Below, piece after piece: positions 35,267 to 45,011 of a stretch of 64,000 nucleotides of DNA. Made by a program: the position numbers and the translations under genes. The notes beneath the pieces are model-generated. The model worked only from the letters and a program-made list of their open reading frames with translations, was not told the origin of the DNA and ran no database searches. Every line of letters starts with the position of its first letter. Positions within the stretch are counted from its first letter, which is position 1. The stretch lies in assembly GCF_005048155.1 (NCBI RefSeq), contig NZ_SUMB01000020.1, positions 1 to 64,000 of the forward strand. The letters run 5' to 3'. Source of the stretch: Streptomyces piniterrae. GTDB taxonomy: Bacteria; Actinomycetota; Actinomycetes; Streptomycetales; Streptomycetaceae.

Positions 35267-35302
35267 AAAGCCCCCGCCGGGGATATCCGGTGGGGGCTTT
35301 TT
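35267..35302. terminator. Element-borne terminator after tRNA-Ala
   Basis: AAAGCCCCCGCCGG (35267-35280) pairs with CCGGTGGGGGCTTT (35287-35300), followed by TT: a classic hairpin plus T run. It lies between the tRNA and the converging integrase gene and can end both transcripts. Confidence 0.85.
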
Positions 35303-35330
35303 CGCGCCGTACAGCAGCGAAGTACAGCAA

Positions 35331-36581
35331 CTACGTGGGATCCGCCTGATTGCCAAGGTGCTTGCCGAGCTTCCGAAGCGCCTTCCGCGTCGACTCCGAC
35401 GGTACGTGAGTGTAGATCTCCATGGTTACCGCGATCTTGCTGTGCCGCAGGATCTGCATCGCGATCCGAGGGTGCACGTCGAGCGCTGCGAGGAGTGAGC
35501 CGCAGGTGTGGCGCGTGTCATGCAGGCGGATCTTCCGAACGCCGGCCTTGACCGAACGCGCATCGAACTCCCGGTTGAAGTTCCTCGGCTCGATCGGCGT
35601 CCCGTACCGCGTGGTGAACACGAAGCCGGAGTCCGACCACAGCTCGCCGGCCGCCTGCTTGGCCGCTTCCTGAGCTTTCCGGCGAAGCTGAAGAGCCGTC
35701 ACGCAGATGTCTGGCAGTGGCAGGACCGCAGTTGAAGCCTCGGTCTTGGTCTCGCTGTGCACCAGCCGTCGGGCGATCCGCTGCAACTGCCGTTCCACCG
35801 TGATCTCACCGGCATCGAGATTCACGCTGTCCCAGGTGAGGCCCAGCACCTCACCACGGCGGAAGCCCAGCACCAGGACCAGGACGTACGCCGGGTACAG
35901 CGGATCACCAGCCGCCCGAGCAGCTTCGAGGAAGGTCCTGGCCTCCTCCACCGTCCATGGCTTCGGCTTCTGAGTACCGGCTGAACGCACCTTGACGAGG
36001 CTGGCCACGTTCTTGGAGATCAGCTCTTCCCGCATGGCGTTGCTGAGTGCGGATCGAAGAACCGTCCGAGTGTCCTGAACGGTTCGACGAGACACGGTCC
36101 GCCCGCAGCACTGACCGATCGCGCAGCAACGCTGCCGGCGGGCAGGGTTCTTGTCCACCTTGGGGCGCGCGGCATCCTTGCCCTGAGCGCAGCACTGGCA
36201 CTGAGCTTGAAGCTTGTTGATCCACGTCCGCACATCACGGACGGAGAGCTTGTCCAGCCGCTTCGAGCCGAGTCCCGGAGTGATGTACAGGCGGACATGC
36301 ATGCCGTATGTCTCGGCGGCTTTCGGCCTGAGATCGGGCTCGACGACTTCCTTCATCCAGTACGCGAGGTACTGCGCAACCGTCGGGGACTTGGTGACCA
36401 CCGGCCCGTTCTTCGCTTCAGCGTGCAGCTTGATCCACTTGTCGTGGACGTCTTCCCGGGTCTTGCCGTAGACGTACTTGCGCTTCTTCTTGCCGTCCGG
36501 GGTGGTGACCCAGACGTAGGCGGCGAAACCGTTCTTGTAGGGGTAGATGGAACCTTCGCCGTTGCCTCGCTTGCCGCTCAT
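35331..36581 (-). CDS. int: Tyrosine recombinase integrase of the AICE
   Basis: A 416-residue site-specific recombinase. The N-terminal AP2-like arm-binding domain reads GEGSIYPYKNGFAAYVWV. A SAM-like core-binding domain (about 70-200) is interrupted by a cysteine-rich insert (CQCCAQGKD ... RRQRCCAIGQCCG). The catalytic domain has Arg in LGFRRGEVLGL, HDTRH and the nucleophile Tyr in TMEIYTHV. It integrates the element into tRNA-Ala. The ATG at 36581 overlaps the excisionase stop (ATGA), so int, xis and rep are translationally coupled. Confidence 0.93.
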   Translation of the reverse strand: MSGKRGNGEGSIYPYKNGFAAYVWVTTPDGKKKRKYVYGKTREDVHDKWIKLHAEAKNGPVVTKSPTVAQYLAYWMKEVVEPDLRPKAAETYGMHVRLYITPGLGSKRLDKLSVRDVRTWINKLQAQCQCCAQGKDAARPKVDKNPARRQRCCAIGQCCGRTVSRRTVQDTRTVLRSALSNAMREELISKNVASLVKVRSAGTQKPKPWTVEEARTFLEAARAAGDPLYPAYVLVLVLGFRRGEVLGLTWDSVNLDAGEITVERQLQRIARRLVHSETKTEASTAVLPLPDICVTALQLRRKAQEAAKQAAGELWSDSGFVFTTRYGTPIEPRNFNREFDARSVKAGVRKIRLHDTRHTCGSLLAALDVHPRIAMQILRHSKIAVTMEIYTHVPSESTRKALRKLGKHLGNQADPT

Positions 36582-36783
36582 GCCGACCACTCCATCTCAG
36601 CTTCGCGGGCCAGGCGTTCGACGTATTCGTCGACCCAGCGGGGCAGGATGCGGCGGTTGCGACCGTCCTTAATCGAGCGGATCTCGCCGGTGAGCACGAG
36701 CGTTTTGGTCTTGGACAGGCCGTAGCCGAGCATCTGCGCGACTTCGGCGGTGGTGTGCCACTTCCTTTCGATCACGGTGCTGG

Positions 36784-36787
<4 letters not shown>
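36578..36787 (-). CDS. xis: Excisionase (MerR-like HTH, Xis)
   Basis: A 69-residue DNA-binding protein: HTTAEVAQMLGYGLSKTKTLVLTGEIRSIKDGRNRRILPRWVDEYV is the helix-turn-helix/wing of AICE excisionases. It directs the integrase to excision. It lies between rep and int, overlapping both by 4 bp. Confidence 0.85.
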
Positions 36788-38186
<1,399 letters not shown>

Positions 38187-38190
<4 letters not shown>

Positions 38191-38894
38191 AGGAGCACCT
38201 CCTGGCGGCAGGTCAGGAAGGCGGTGCCGATCCATTCGGTGAAGGCCGGCGGGATGGCTTCGGTGAGTTCTTCGCGCACGTCGGTCCAGGTGATGCCCAT
38301 GGCCGTCTGCATCTCGGGAACGGTGGCCTTGCCTCCACCGGTGCCGTAGGCCGCCACGTACGGCCCGTCGCGGTAGATGCCGTGGCGATAGCCCCTGACG
38401 TGCCCCCGATGCCGTGGGTGCGGCGGTTGGGGAGTGCTCCAACCGCCGAGTTCGAAGGCGCGGTGGCGCAGGACGCCGAGGCCGAACGACTCTCCACACA
38501 GGGACAGGTCGCGGCGGACGGGGGCTTTGCCGTTGGGCTGCTCGATCACGTAGGGCAGGCCGGTGGTGTCCAGGAGCGTGCGGAGTTCGGGGATCAGCTG
38601 GACGTGTTCGCCACCCCAGCCGCGCGAGTGGTTGGTGCCCACGGTCAGGGCACAGCCGGCCTGGCACGGCGGGGAGTTGTGGACCAGCGTGTAGCGCTCG
38701 ATCTCACCGGTGGCGATGAGCCGGGCCAGGCATTCCAAGGCGTCGGCCCGGTGGAAGGTGAAGGGATAACGAGGGCGGTCGAGGATGTCCACGCCGTCCA
38801 CTTCGAAGCCGGCGCGGTGGTAGCCCATGGCGGCGCCGCCTGAGCAGCAGAACAGGTCCAGGACGCGGAGGCCGTTGCGTGCGGTGGCGTTCAT
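38187..38894 (-). CDS. DNA cytosine-5 methyltransferase-like protein
   Basis: A 235-residue methylase. It has the SAM motif RVLDLFCCSGGAAMGYHRAGFEVDGVDI and the catalytic PCQ loop (NSPPCQAGCALTVG); the later motif VIEQPNGK fits ENV of m5C methylases. It is short, with a small target-recognition region, as in phage and plasmid orphan enzymes. No restriction nuclease gene is nearby, so it may protect the element from host restriction during transfer or mark it for regulation. It overlaps both neighbours by 4 bp. Confidence 0.85.
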
Positions 38895-39097
38895 GAGCGT
38901 CCCCCGCAGGCCTTCTTGTGGTCGGTGTACTCGTCGACGAGGGCTTTGACGTTGTCGTCGCCGTTGGCGTGGTCTTCGGCGCCGCAGCCGCCGCACATGT
39001 AGTCGCCCTGGGAGCTGGTGTACCGAGTGCCGGCCCGGACCCGGAGGCCGGGGGTGTTCTCGGTCGGGTAGAGGTCGGCGGGGGGCTGGCCGAACAT
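38891..39097 (-). CDS. Small zinc-finger-like AICE protein
   Basis: A 68-residue hydrophilic protein with CGGCGAEDHANG and a late HKKAC, which could form a C2HC zinc site. The ATG at 39097 follows GGGAGGTG, better placed than the GTG at 39106. Found in AICE-type operons; function unknown. Confidence 0.6.
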   Translation of the reverse strand: MFGQPPADLYPTENTPGLRVRAGTRYTSSQGDYMCGGCGAEDHANGDDNVKALVDEYTDHKKACGGRS

Positions 39098-39102
39098 GGT
39101 GG

Positions 39103-39288
39103 TCACCTCCCGATCCGGTGGAGCGCGAGAGCGGAGGGGGTGTGGCCGGTGCCGTTGCAGGCGCGGCAGGTGACGGTGATGGTTTGGCGGGTGCCGTTGT
39201 GGTGGCGGGTGCCGGTGGTGATGGCGACGGTGTCGAAGCCGTCGCAGTCGCGGCAGATGCGGGCGCGGGGGGTGCTTTCGGGCATCAT
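39103..39288 (-). CDS. Small CxxC zinc-ribbon AICE protein
   Basis: A 61-residue protein with two CxxC pairs (CRDCDGF and CRACNGTGH), like a DnaJ-type zinc repeat. Lies in the replication/transfer operon between two other small genes. No function known. Confidence 0.6.
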   Translation of the reverse strand: MMPESTPRARICRDCDGFDTVAITTGTRHHNGTRQTITVTCRACNGTGHTPSALALHRIGR

Positions 39289-39378
39289 GAGGAGTCCCTT
39301 TCGGGTCGTTGGGTCTGGAAGGGGTGCAGGCGCCCGGGGCGGCGGAAGTTTGGTGACCGAGGCCGCCCCGGGGGCCGT

Positions 39379-39618
39379 TTAGCGTCGGCGGTTGTGGCGC
39401 TTGGAGTGGGCGGGCGGGATGGCGTCGTAGTCGTCGGCGCCCTTCCAGAACGCAGCCCGTTCCTCGTCGGTGCGGCCGTTGCCGCCGACCTCGCGGGTGA
39501 GACGGTTGGCGGTCTTGCGGTCGCCGTGTCGCTTGGCGATGGCGTACTCACGGCCGAGTTCGGTCATGGTCGGGTCGGCGGATTCGGTGGATTCCTGCTT
39601 GCGGCTGAAGAAGCCCAT
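39379..39618 (-). CDS. Hypothetical AICE protein
   Basis: A 79-residue charged protein: GREYAIAKRHGDRKTANRLTREVGG suggests one long amphipathic helix, with an Arg/His-rich C-terminus. The ATG (39618) follows AAAGGAA. The 90-bp gap after it holds nothing recognisable. Confidence 0.6.
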   Translation of the reverse strand: MGFFSRKQESTESADPTMTELGREYAIAKRHGDRKTANRLTREVGGNGRTDEERAAFWKGADDYDAIPPAHSKRHNRRR

Positions 39619-39629
39619 AGCCGTTCCTT

Positions 39630-39971
39630 TCAGTGGTTGGTGTGCCGGCTGGTGAGGATCGAGCGGAGGACGACGGCGCAGACCGCCACGGCAACGGCGG
39701 TGACGGCGACCGCGAGGAGCATCGAGACCAGGACCGTCCCGACGACGAGAACCACGGCGGTGCCACCGGCGCCGACGGCGATCAGGCCGCCGGGGGTGAG
39801 CTGGACCGTGGGCCGGGCCGAGATGGCGGGCACCGGTGCAGGTGCCGTTGTCTGCGCCGGGGCCGGAGATGAAGCCACAGGGACGGCGAGGGTATGTCCC
39901 TCGTTGGCCGAGACAACCGGCACGGCCGGGGCCGGCGGGGTGTCGGGGAGTGGGTACTTCGGGGTGAACAT
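39630..39971 (-). CDS. Spread-type membrane protein (SpdB-like)
   Basis: A 113-residue protein with a Pro/Ala-rich N-terminus (about 60 residues) and a long hydrophobic C-terminal region (LIAVGAGGTAVVLVVGTVLVSMLLAVAVTAVAVAVCAVVL) forming one or two membrane helices. Similar proteins of Streptomyces conjugative plasmids help plasmid spread through septa. The start at 39971 is chosen by an AAAGGACAT ribosome site. Confidence 0.6.
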   Translation of the reverse strand: MFTPKYPLPDTPPAPAVPVVSANEGHTLAVPVASSPAPAQTTAPAPVPAISARPTVQLTPGGLIAVGAGGTAVVLVVGTVLVSMLLAVAVTAVAVAVCAVVLRSILTSRHTNH

Positions 39972-39994
39972 CTCGGATGTCCTTTCGGGTCGGG

Positions 39995-40150
39995 TTACTT
40001 CAGGAGGTTGCCGACGGTGGGGCCGAGGGAGCTGCCGGCGACGAGGAAGCCGCCGAGGAGGAGCAGGGCCACCAGCCACCACGGCGGGCGGGCGAGCTTG
40101 ATGCCGAGATAGCCGACGACGATCACGGCGAGCCAGAGCGGAATGTCCAT
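39995..40150 (-). CDS. Very small membrane protein of the spread operon
   Basis: A 51-residue protein beginning MDIPLWLAVIVVGYLG and containing WWLVALLLLGGFLVAG: two short hydrophobic helices with an Arg/Pro turn. The ATG has AAGGAGA eight bases upstream. Placed between other spread-type genes, so it likely belongs to the Spd family. Confidence 0.6.
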   Translation of the reverse strand: MDIPLWLAVIVVGYLGIKLARPPWWLVALLLLGGFLVAGSSLGPTVGNLLK

Positions 40151-40163
40151 GGGAGATCTCCTT

Positions 40164-40352
40164 CTAGGCCTTGCAGCGGTGGGTTTTGGCGGCGAGTTCG
40201 GCCGCCGGGCGGTCGCGGTAGTCGGCGGAGAAGCCGCAGCCGGGGGCGGTGCAGGCGGCGGTGTGCTTGGTGCGGCCGCGTCCGTCGTAATGGCTGCCGA
40301 CCTGGACGGGGCCGATGCGGATCACGTCGTAGAAGCGGTTCGGGCGCGGCAT
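40164..40352 (-). CDS. Mobile element transfer protein (AICE family)
   Basis: A 62-residue protein (FYDVIRIGPVQVG, then CTAPGCGFSADY and a final HRC) with a likely zinc site CxxxxC/HxC. It matches the small mobile element transfer family of pSAM2-like elements. Precise role unknown; the family sits among the spread genes. Confidence 0.7.
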   Translation of the reverse strand: MPRPNRFYDVIRIGPVQVGSHYDGRGRTKHTAACTAPGCGFSADYRDRPAAELAAKTHRCKA

Positions 40353-40355
40353 CGG

Positions 40356-40535
40356 TCAGTCCGTCCGGCCGATGAAGTCGTCGGTGTGGTCGTCGAGCCA
40401 CTGGCGGATCTCGGCACGCTCGGCGTCGGTGGCCTGATTAATCGCGGCCGCTCCGAGTTGCAGCGCATCGACGAAACGGCTTCGGCGGGTGAGCTCAGCG
40501 GAGAGCTGCAGGGCGAGTTGGATTGCGGGACGCAT
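40356..40535 (-). CDS. Hypothetical AICE protein, 59 residues
   Basis: A small helical protein (IQLALQLSAELTRRSRFVDALQLGAAAI, then ERAEIRQWLDDHTDDF). The ATG at 40535 follows AGGAGAA, four bases after the upstream gene's region, and the stop lies four bases before the transfer-protein start. No recognised domain. Confidence 0.6.
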   Translation of the reverse strand: MRPAIQLALQLSAELTRRSRFVDALQLGAAAINQATDAERAEIRQWLDDHTDDFIGRTD

Positions 40536-40549
40536 GATCGGTTCTCCTG

Positions 40550-41260
40550 TCAGGTGAGTTGGGCAGCGATCGAGTCGGCGAGCGGTGCCGGGATGCCCAG
40601 ACGAGCGCGGAGGGTCTCGGCGTCGATCGGCGATCCGGTCGCGGTGCGATGGGTGTCGGCGACCTTCCGGGCGTGATCGAGCAGCGCCGGAGGAACAGCC
40701 GGCACCGACACGGCGACGGGGGGCGACGGCCGCAACGGGGCGACTTCCGGCGAAGGCGCATCAGGCAGGTCGGGCACGGGCGGAGATATGGCGGGGAGTT
40801 CGGCCGGCGCCACCTCGGGAGCACGGTCCACCGTGATCGGCTCGGACGGGGCAGGCTCCGTATCGCTGTCGACTTCCGGGCGTTGGGGCACGGGTGTGTG
40901 GGCAAGGAGCGTGCCGCCGAGGAAGGCCAGGGCCGGCCATCCGGCGACGAGGATGCGCAGCCAGGCGGGCACGTGGCCCAGGTCGAGGAGTCCGGCGGTG
41001 GCGATGTTCGCGCCGAGCGACGCGACCAGGGCGATGACGAACCAGGTCCAGGCGGCACGGGCCGCACGGTCGTCGGCACGTAGGGCCCGAAGTCGGCGCC
41101 AGGCGGCGACAAACAGCAGGTCGACGCTGATCGGGTAGGCCCAGGCCTTCCAGCCCTGTTGGCCCGCGGCTTCGGCGATGTCGTGGAGGTGAGCGAAGGA
41201 CAGGGCACCGGCGATCACGGCTTGAACGAGTACGGCATCGGGGCGCAGCTTGGGGCGCAT
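40550..41260 (-). CDS. DUF2637 membrane protein (SpdB2-like)
   Basis: A 236-residue protein with four hydrophobic helices in residues 8-120 (AVIAGALSFAHLHDIAEAAGQ; WKAWAYPISVDLLFVAAW; TWFVIALVASLGANIATAG; RILVAGWPALAFLGG), a DUF2637 pattern, then a long Pro/Glu-rich linker and a C-terminal helical domain (DAETLRARLGIPAPLADSIAAQL) that looks DNA-binding. DUF2637 proteins are conjugation spread/transfer helpers. Confidence 0.8.
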   Translation of the reverse strand: MRPKLRPDAVLVQAVIAGALSFAHLHDIAEAAGQQGWKAWAYPISVDLLFVAAWRRLRALRADDRAARAAWTWFVIALVASLGANIATAGLLDLGHVPAWLRILVAGWPALAFLGGTLLAHTPVPQRPEVDSDTEPAPSEPITVDRAPEVAPAELPAISPPVPDLPDAPSPEVAPLRPSPPVAVSVPAVPPALLDHARKVADTHRTATGSPIDAETLRARLGIPAPLADSIAAQLT

Positions 41261-41330
41261 CGCGGTCCTCCTTCCGGATTGGGCCGGGGCCGGGCGGGGC
41301 GCGTAGGTCCTGCCGCCCGGCGCCAGCAGG

Positions 41331-41513
41331 TCAGGCGGTAGGGGCTTCGCCAGTTCCCCAGCAGGTCAGGCACAGGGCCTCTTGCTTGTGCCGGCTCTCG
41401 CGCTTCTTGCGGCCGCCGACCTGGAAGGTCTCGGAGGTCTGGCCGACGTCTTTGCAGTCCGGGCACGGCTTCTTGGCGGGCGACTTCCGCGTGGCGGGCT
41501 TCTTGGTGGCCAT
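41331..41513 (-). CDS. Small Lys-rich zinc-ribbon AICE protein
   Basis: A 60-residue protein: AT-hook-like basic start (ATKKPATRKSPAKKP), then CPDCKDVGQT and CLTCWGTG, a two-CxxC zinc ribbon. AAGGAG lies 11-12 bases before the ATG, somewhat far. Function unknown; likely nucleic-acid binding. Confidence 0.6.
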   Translation of the reverse strand: MATKKPATRKSPAKKPCPDCKDVGQTSETFQVGGRKKRESRHKQEALCLTCWGTGEAPTA

Positions 41514-41597
41514 CGCAATCACCGCTCCTTCTGTTTGAGGCATGGCGGGGGTAGGGACTTGGCGTGAGGCGGTCACGCCGACCGTGTGGGGCGGGTG

Positions 41598-42947
41598 TTA
41601 GTCGGTGACGGGCTGCGGCTTGATCAGCGACGGCGCATCGTCGGACGCAGGCTCGGCGGGAACGGCCGGCCGAAACGGGGCCAGAGCCGGGAGGCTCGGC
41701 GTCAGGTGGGCGTACTCACGGCAGACCGCCGCAGCCTCAGCGGGCGAGGTTTCCGGGGTGCGGATACGAGACCAGCCACCGGAGGAGTCACCGGCCACCG
41801 CGATCCCGGGCCGGTCGGGCGCGATCGCGGTAACGGCGAATACCGCATCTGGTGCGATGTCGCCGAGACCCATTTCGGCGGTCTGTTTGTCGTTGACGCG
41901 GTGGATGACCCGGCCGGTGAGCTGAGCGCGGAGCATGGTGGCGCCCCTGCCGAGTTCGGAGCCGAAGCGTTGCCCGCAGACCTCCAGGTAGATGCCGATC
42001 GCACGGGCCATCTGCCCCAGGCGAACCATCTGCATGACCATCCGATCCCGGCGTTCCTCATCCTTCTTCGCGGCAGTCAGGAACAGCTCTGCCACCTCAT
42101 CGACGAGGACCACCAGCGGCACCGGCCGCACACTCTCGGGCAGGTCCCACAGGTCCGAGACCCCGTGAACGCTCAGCAGGTCGAAGCGGGATTCCATCTC
42201 CTCGACCAGCACATCCAGGAGCCGGGAGGCTTCCTCCGGAGTGGTCGCCAGGGCGGAGAGGCGGGGCGCGTAGGCGGTCTGTTCCACGCCGCGCTTGCAG
42301 TCGATGCCAACCAGGCCCACGGGCAGCTTCGCCAGACCCTTGACCAGGTTGCGCTGATACATCGACTTGCCCGACTGGTTCGCGCCCAGCGTCAGGCCGT
42401 GGGGCACCTTCCGGTAATCGCGCACGAACGCCGTGCCGTCCTCGCGCAGAGCAACCGGCACCACCATCGGCCCAGTCTTGATGCGACGCGGCATGCGCAC
42501 CCGCTTCAGTACGTCGTAGCCGGTCATCCGCAGCTCGACCACACCCGGCCTGGTCTCCACCACGTTGACGGAGTGGACACCCCAAGCGTGCCGGAGCCGT
42601 TCCGAGGCCGCCGCCACATCCGCCGGCTCCAATCCGGCCGGAAGCCGGAGCGAGACCCGCAGACCAGTCGAAGTCCCCCGCACGCGACGGATCTTCGGCG
42701 GAACCGGCTGAACCTCACGGCGGGCGATGTTCCGGGCCATGAACGCCCGCAGACGCGACGGCTGCACCGTCAACCCGCACACATCCATCGTCGACCGGTA
42801 CCTCACCGTGAACCGGCCCCACGTGACCGGCAGACCCACTAGCGACCAGTACACACGCGGCGCGCAAACCTTCGCGTAGCCGAGACCGAAGCCACCGACA
42901 CCCCCGAGAGCGCCCGCAACCTCCAGCACCGTGGTCAGGTCCGACAT
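41598..42947 (-). CDS. traSA: FtsK/SpoIIIE-type conjugal transfer protein TraSA
   Basis: A 449-residue double-stranded DNA translocase, the key mating protein of AICEs. A short hydrophobic N-terminus is followed by the FtsK motor domain: Walker A GANQSGKSM (near residue 185), the FtsK-type segment GIDCKRGVEQTAYAPRL, Walker B VPLVVLVDEVAEL, and QMVRLGQMARAIGIYLEVCGQRFG. It forms a hexameric pore that moves the element between hyphae. It is the second gene after the repressor-controlled promoter. Confidence 0.92.
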   Translation of the reverse strand: MSDLTTVLEVAGALGGVGGFGLGYAKVCAPRVYWSLVGLPVTWGRFTVRYRSTMDVCGLTVQPSRLRAFMARNIARREVQPVPPKIRRVRGTSTGLRVSLRLPAGLEPADVAAASERLRHAWGVHSVNVVETRPGVVELRMTGYDVLKRVRMPRRIKTGPMVVPVALREDGTAFVRDYRKVPHGLTLGANQSGKSMYQRNLVKGLAKLPVGLVGIDCKRGVEQTAYAPRLSALATTPEEASRLLDVLVEEMESRFDLLSVHGVSDLWDLPESVRPVPLVVLVDEVAELFLTAAKKDEERRDRMVMQMVRLGQMARAIGIYLEVCGQRFGSELGRGATMLRAQLTGRVIHRVNDKQTAEMGLGDIAPDAVFAVTAIAPDRPGIAVAGDSSGGWSRIRTPETSPAEAAAVCREYAHLTPSLPALAPFRPAVPAEPASDDAPSLIKPQPVTD

Positions 42948-42949
42948 GA

Positions 42950-43279
42950 TCAGACTCCAGCCACTACCGCAGCCGCGCGGAACGAAATGCCGTGCCGCTG
43001 CTTCCCGTTGATCTCGTTCTCCCAGTCCCGAGCCTTCAGCCCCACCACGGAGACCGGCATGCCCGGGGCCAGCCCCTCCGGGACGCCCGTGTCCGGCACG
43101 GCCACCTGGTAGAGGTTCCCCTCCCCTTCATCGGAGATCAGCAGGCCCACCGTCATCATCCGGGCGCCGGTCTCATGATCGGTGGCGATCTCGCCGGTCT
43201 GCTTGTTCTTGATCTTCGGAGTCGGCGCGGTCGCGACGAACACCACAGCGGTCGAAGTGTCGATCTTGAACGAAGGCAT
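42950..43279 (-). CDS. SCO3933-family regulatory protein
   Basis: A 109-residue protein with a beta-rich core (VVFVATAPTPKIKNKQTGEIATDHETGARMMTVGLLISDE). It matches the small family typically found just upstream of tra genes in AICEs. Role unknown. It is the first gene of the leftward transfer operon; the stop lies two bases before the traSA start. Confidence 0.75.
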   Translation of the reverse strand: MPSFKIDTSTAVVFVATAPTPKIKNKQTGEIATDHETGARMMTVGLLISDEGEGNLYQVAVPDTGVPEGLAPGMPVSVVGLKARDWENEINGKQRHGISFRAAAVVAGV

Positions 43280-43308
43280 GAAACTTCCCCTCAGCGAGGT
43301 GACTGACT

Positions 43309-43383
43309 TGGCTAGCCGTGTTGGCTACGTGACCAACGTACGCAGCCTGGCTAGTCATGTCAACACCTGGCTGTCCTGGCTGT
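43309..43383. promoter_or_regulatory. Operator array for the AICE GntR repressor
   Basis: Five plus-strand copies of TGGCTRN start at 43309, 43322, 43348, 43368 and 43377 (TGGCTAG, TGGCTAC, TGGCTAG, TGGCTGT, TGGCTGT) in the divergent gap between the SCO3933-type gene and the GntR gene. The first two partly face inverted GGTCACGT-like DNA. A KorSA-like repressor binding here would shut off transfer and its own gene; binding is inferred. Confidence 0.6.
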
Positions 43384-43416
43384 CCCAATGTTCGATCCGG
43401 CGCGTACCATCGGCGC

Positions 43417-44283
43417 ATGACCTTCGTTCCCGACCCGCTAGACCCAGACGACGACCGGCCGCCGTATGAGCAGGTGGCAAGCAGTCTTGGAGCGGCCATC
43501 CGCACGAGGAGGCTCGCTCCCGGCGAGAAACTTCCGTCGCACAAGAAGCTGTCGGAGATGTACGGCTTCGCGCGGGCGACGATTCAGCGTGCTCTGCGGG
43601 ATCTCGAAGACGAAGGTCTAGTGGTGTCCCGCAAGGGCAGTGGTGTCTATGTCCGCAATCGGACAGAGCGGCCCGCCGGCCTCCGTCCCTACGTGGAGCA
43701 GGCGTTCTCCTCCCGCGATGTCACCATCGACTTCGCGGGATTCTCCAGCGAGACCCTTCACGGCGCGCTCCAAGAACCCTTGGACAAGATCCGCGTGGGG
43801 CGACTCACCCCGTCGAGCATCACCGTGCGCATACTCGTCCCGGACATGTCGGTGCCTCAAGCAGCGCCGGTACGTCGCGAAGACTGTGCGGACGATGTAC
43901 GCCTCCGCAACCGGATGCACGACATCATGGTTGGTTACACGCGGAGCATTCGAGACTCGATCGCAGAACTGCAACACCTCGGCCTAGTGCCAGATACGCG
44001 TGTGGACGTGCGTGTTCACAGCGGCACCCAGTTCTTCAAGCTGTATGTCATCAACAGTGAAGACGTGTTCTTCGGCTACTACCCGATCAAGCCGAACAAG
44101 GTGGTGGCCCAAGGCGAAGCGATCGAGATCTACGACCTGGTGGGCAAGGACACCGTGCTCTTCCATCATTCGGTGAACGACAGCGAGTCGTCGAGCGGCA
44201 CCCAGCAGGTAGAGCAGGCCCGCATGTGGTTCGACAGTGTGTGGGAGACCATCGGAAGGGACTTCGATCTCGATGGGCAGTGA
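43417..44283 (+). CDS. GntR-family repressor of AICE transfer (KorSA-like)
   Basis: A 288-residue regulator. The winged helix is residues 15-88 (YEQVASSLGAAIRTRRLAPGEKLPSHKKLSEMYGFARATIQRALRDLEDEGLV), followed by a roughly 190-residue C-terminal domain that I do not recognise as UTRA. TACCAT ends six bases before the ATG, so the mRNA may be leaderless. In pSAM2 the GntR protein KorSA represses replication and transfer; the repeat array upstream suggests the same. The HAD gene overlaps its end by 11 bp. Confidence 0.82.
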   Translation: MTFVPDPLDPDDDRPPYEQVASSLGAAIRTRRLAPGEKLPSHKKLSEMYGFARATIQRALRDLEDEGLVVSRKGSGVYVRNRTERPAGLRPYVEQAFSSRDVTIDFAGFSSETLHGALQEPLDKIRVGRLTPSSITVRILVPDMSVPQAAPVRREDCADDVRLRNRMHDIMVGYTRSIRDSIAELQHLGLVPDTRVDVRVHSGTQFFKLYVINSEDVFFGYYPIKPNKVVAQGEAIEIYDLVGKDTVLFHHSVNDSESSSGTQQVEQARMWFDSVWETIGRDFDLDGQ

Positions 44284-44956
44284 CGACCTCAGTAAAACGC
44301 TCGCCCGAGCGTCGGCAATGCTGTTCGACTTCGACGGCCCGCTGTGTGACGTGTTCGCCGGTCTGCCGGCGCCGAGAGTAGCGAGCGATCTGGCACGGCA
44401 AGCCGCCAGTCGCGATCCGGAGTTGGGCGCCAAGCTGACCGAGACGGACGACCCGCTCGAAGTCTTGCGGTTGACCTTCGAGGCCGATCAAAGACTTGGG
44501 TTGCAAGTGGAACAGACCCTTACTGATGCCGAGGTCGAAGCCGTAGCAGTTGCAGGTGATCCCACAGCCGGAGCCGAGTCAGCGCTTGAAGCGGCCAAAG
44601 CCACAGGGCGTCGGATTGCCGTGGTGAGCAACAACTCTGCGGAGTGTGTCCGCTCGTTTCTTGCGCGGCATTCACTGGATATGTACGTATGCGAAGTCAT
44701 TGGGCGACCGGTGAACCGTCCAGATCTCATGAAGCCGCATCCGCATTCCTTGTTCCGAGCTGCCGAGTTGCTGCAAGTCGACCCGTCTGACTGCGTGCTC
44801 ATCGGTGATTCACTCACGGATATCCAGGCGGCTCACTTGGCCGGCAGCACAGCCATCGGCTACGCCAACAAGCCGCGCAAGCGCGAAGCATTCGCCGAAG
44901 CGGGCGCCGAGGCAGTCATTGAGCACATGGAGGCCATCTCAGCTGCGATGCGGTGA
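44273..44956 (+). CDS. HAD-family hydrolase
   Basis: A 227-residue haloacid dehalogenase-type phosphatase: motif I MLFDFDGPLCDVF (the second Asp present), motif II IAVVSNNS, motif III lysine in DLMKPHPHSLFRAAELL, motif IV IGDSLTDIQAAHLAG. Substrate unknown; resembles phosphoglycolate-phosphatase-like enzymes. It is translationally coupled to the repressor. In pSAM2 this region holds the Nudix protein Pif; here an HAD enzyme may fill an analogous regulatory or exclusion role, which is speculative. Confidence 0.82.
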   Translation: MGSDDLSKTLARASAMLFDFDGPLCDVFAGLPAPRVASDLARQAASRDPELGAKLTETDDPLEVLRLTFEADQRLGLQVEQTLTDAEVEAVAVAGDPTAGAESALEAAKATGRRIAVVSNNSAECVRSFLARHSLDMYVCEVIGRPVNRPDLMKPHPHSLFRAAELLQVDPSDCVLIGDSLTDIQAAHLAGSTAIGYANKPRKREAFAEAGAEAVIEHMEAISAAMR

Positions 44957-44992
44957 GGGGGGAGCTGTTACAGGTTTCTCTACCTCATCAAG

Positions 44993-45011
44993 CCCCGCGC
45001 TTCGCGCGGGG
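44993..45011 (+). terminator. Hairpin terminator after the HAD gene
   Basis: CCCCGCGC-TTC-GCGCGGGG, a perfect 8-bp stem 37 bases after the HAD stop. From here to 45641 I see no convincing gene: the frames are short and Pro/Arg/His-rich. A reading 45020-45202 ends in a stretch like PGDSRLRPATTFHRIGLESRG, possibly a decayed remnant. Confidence 0.6.
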
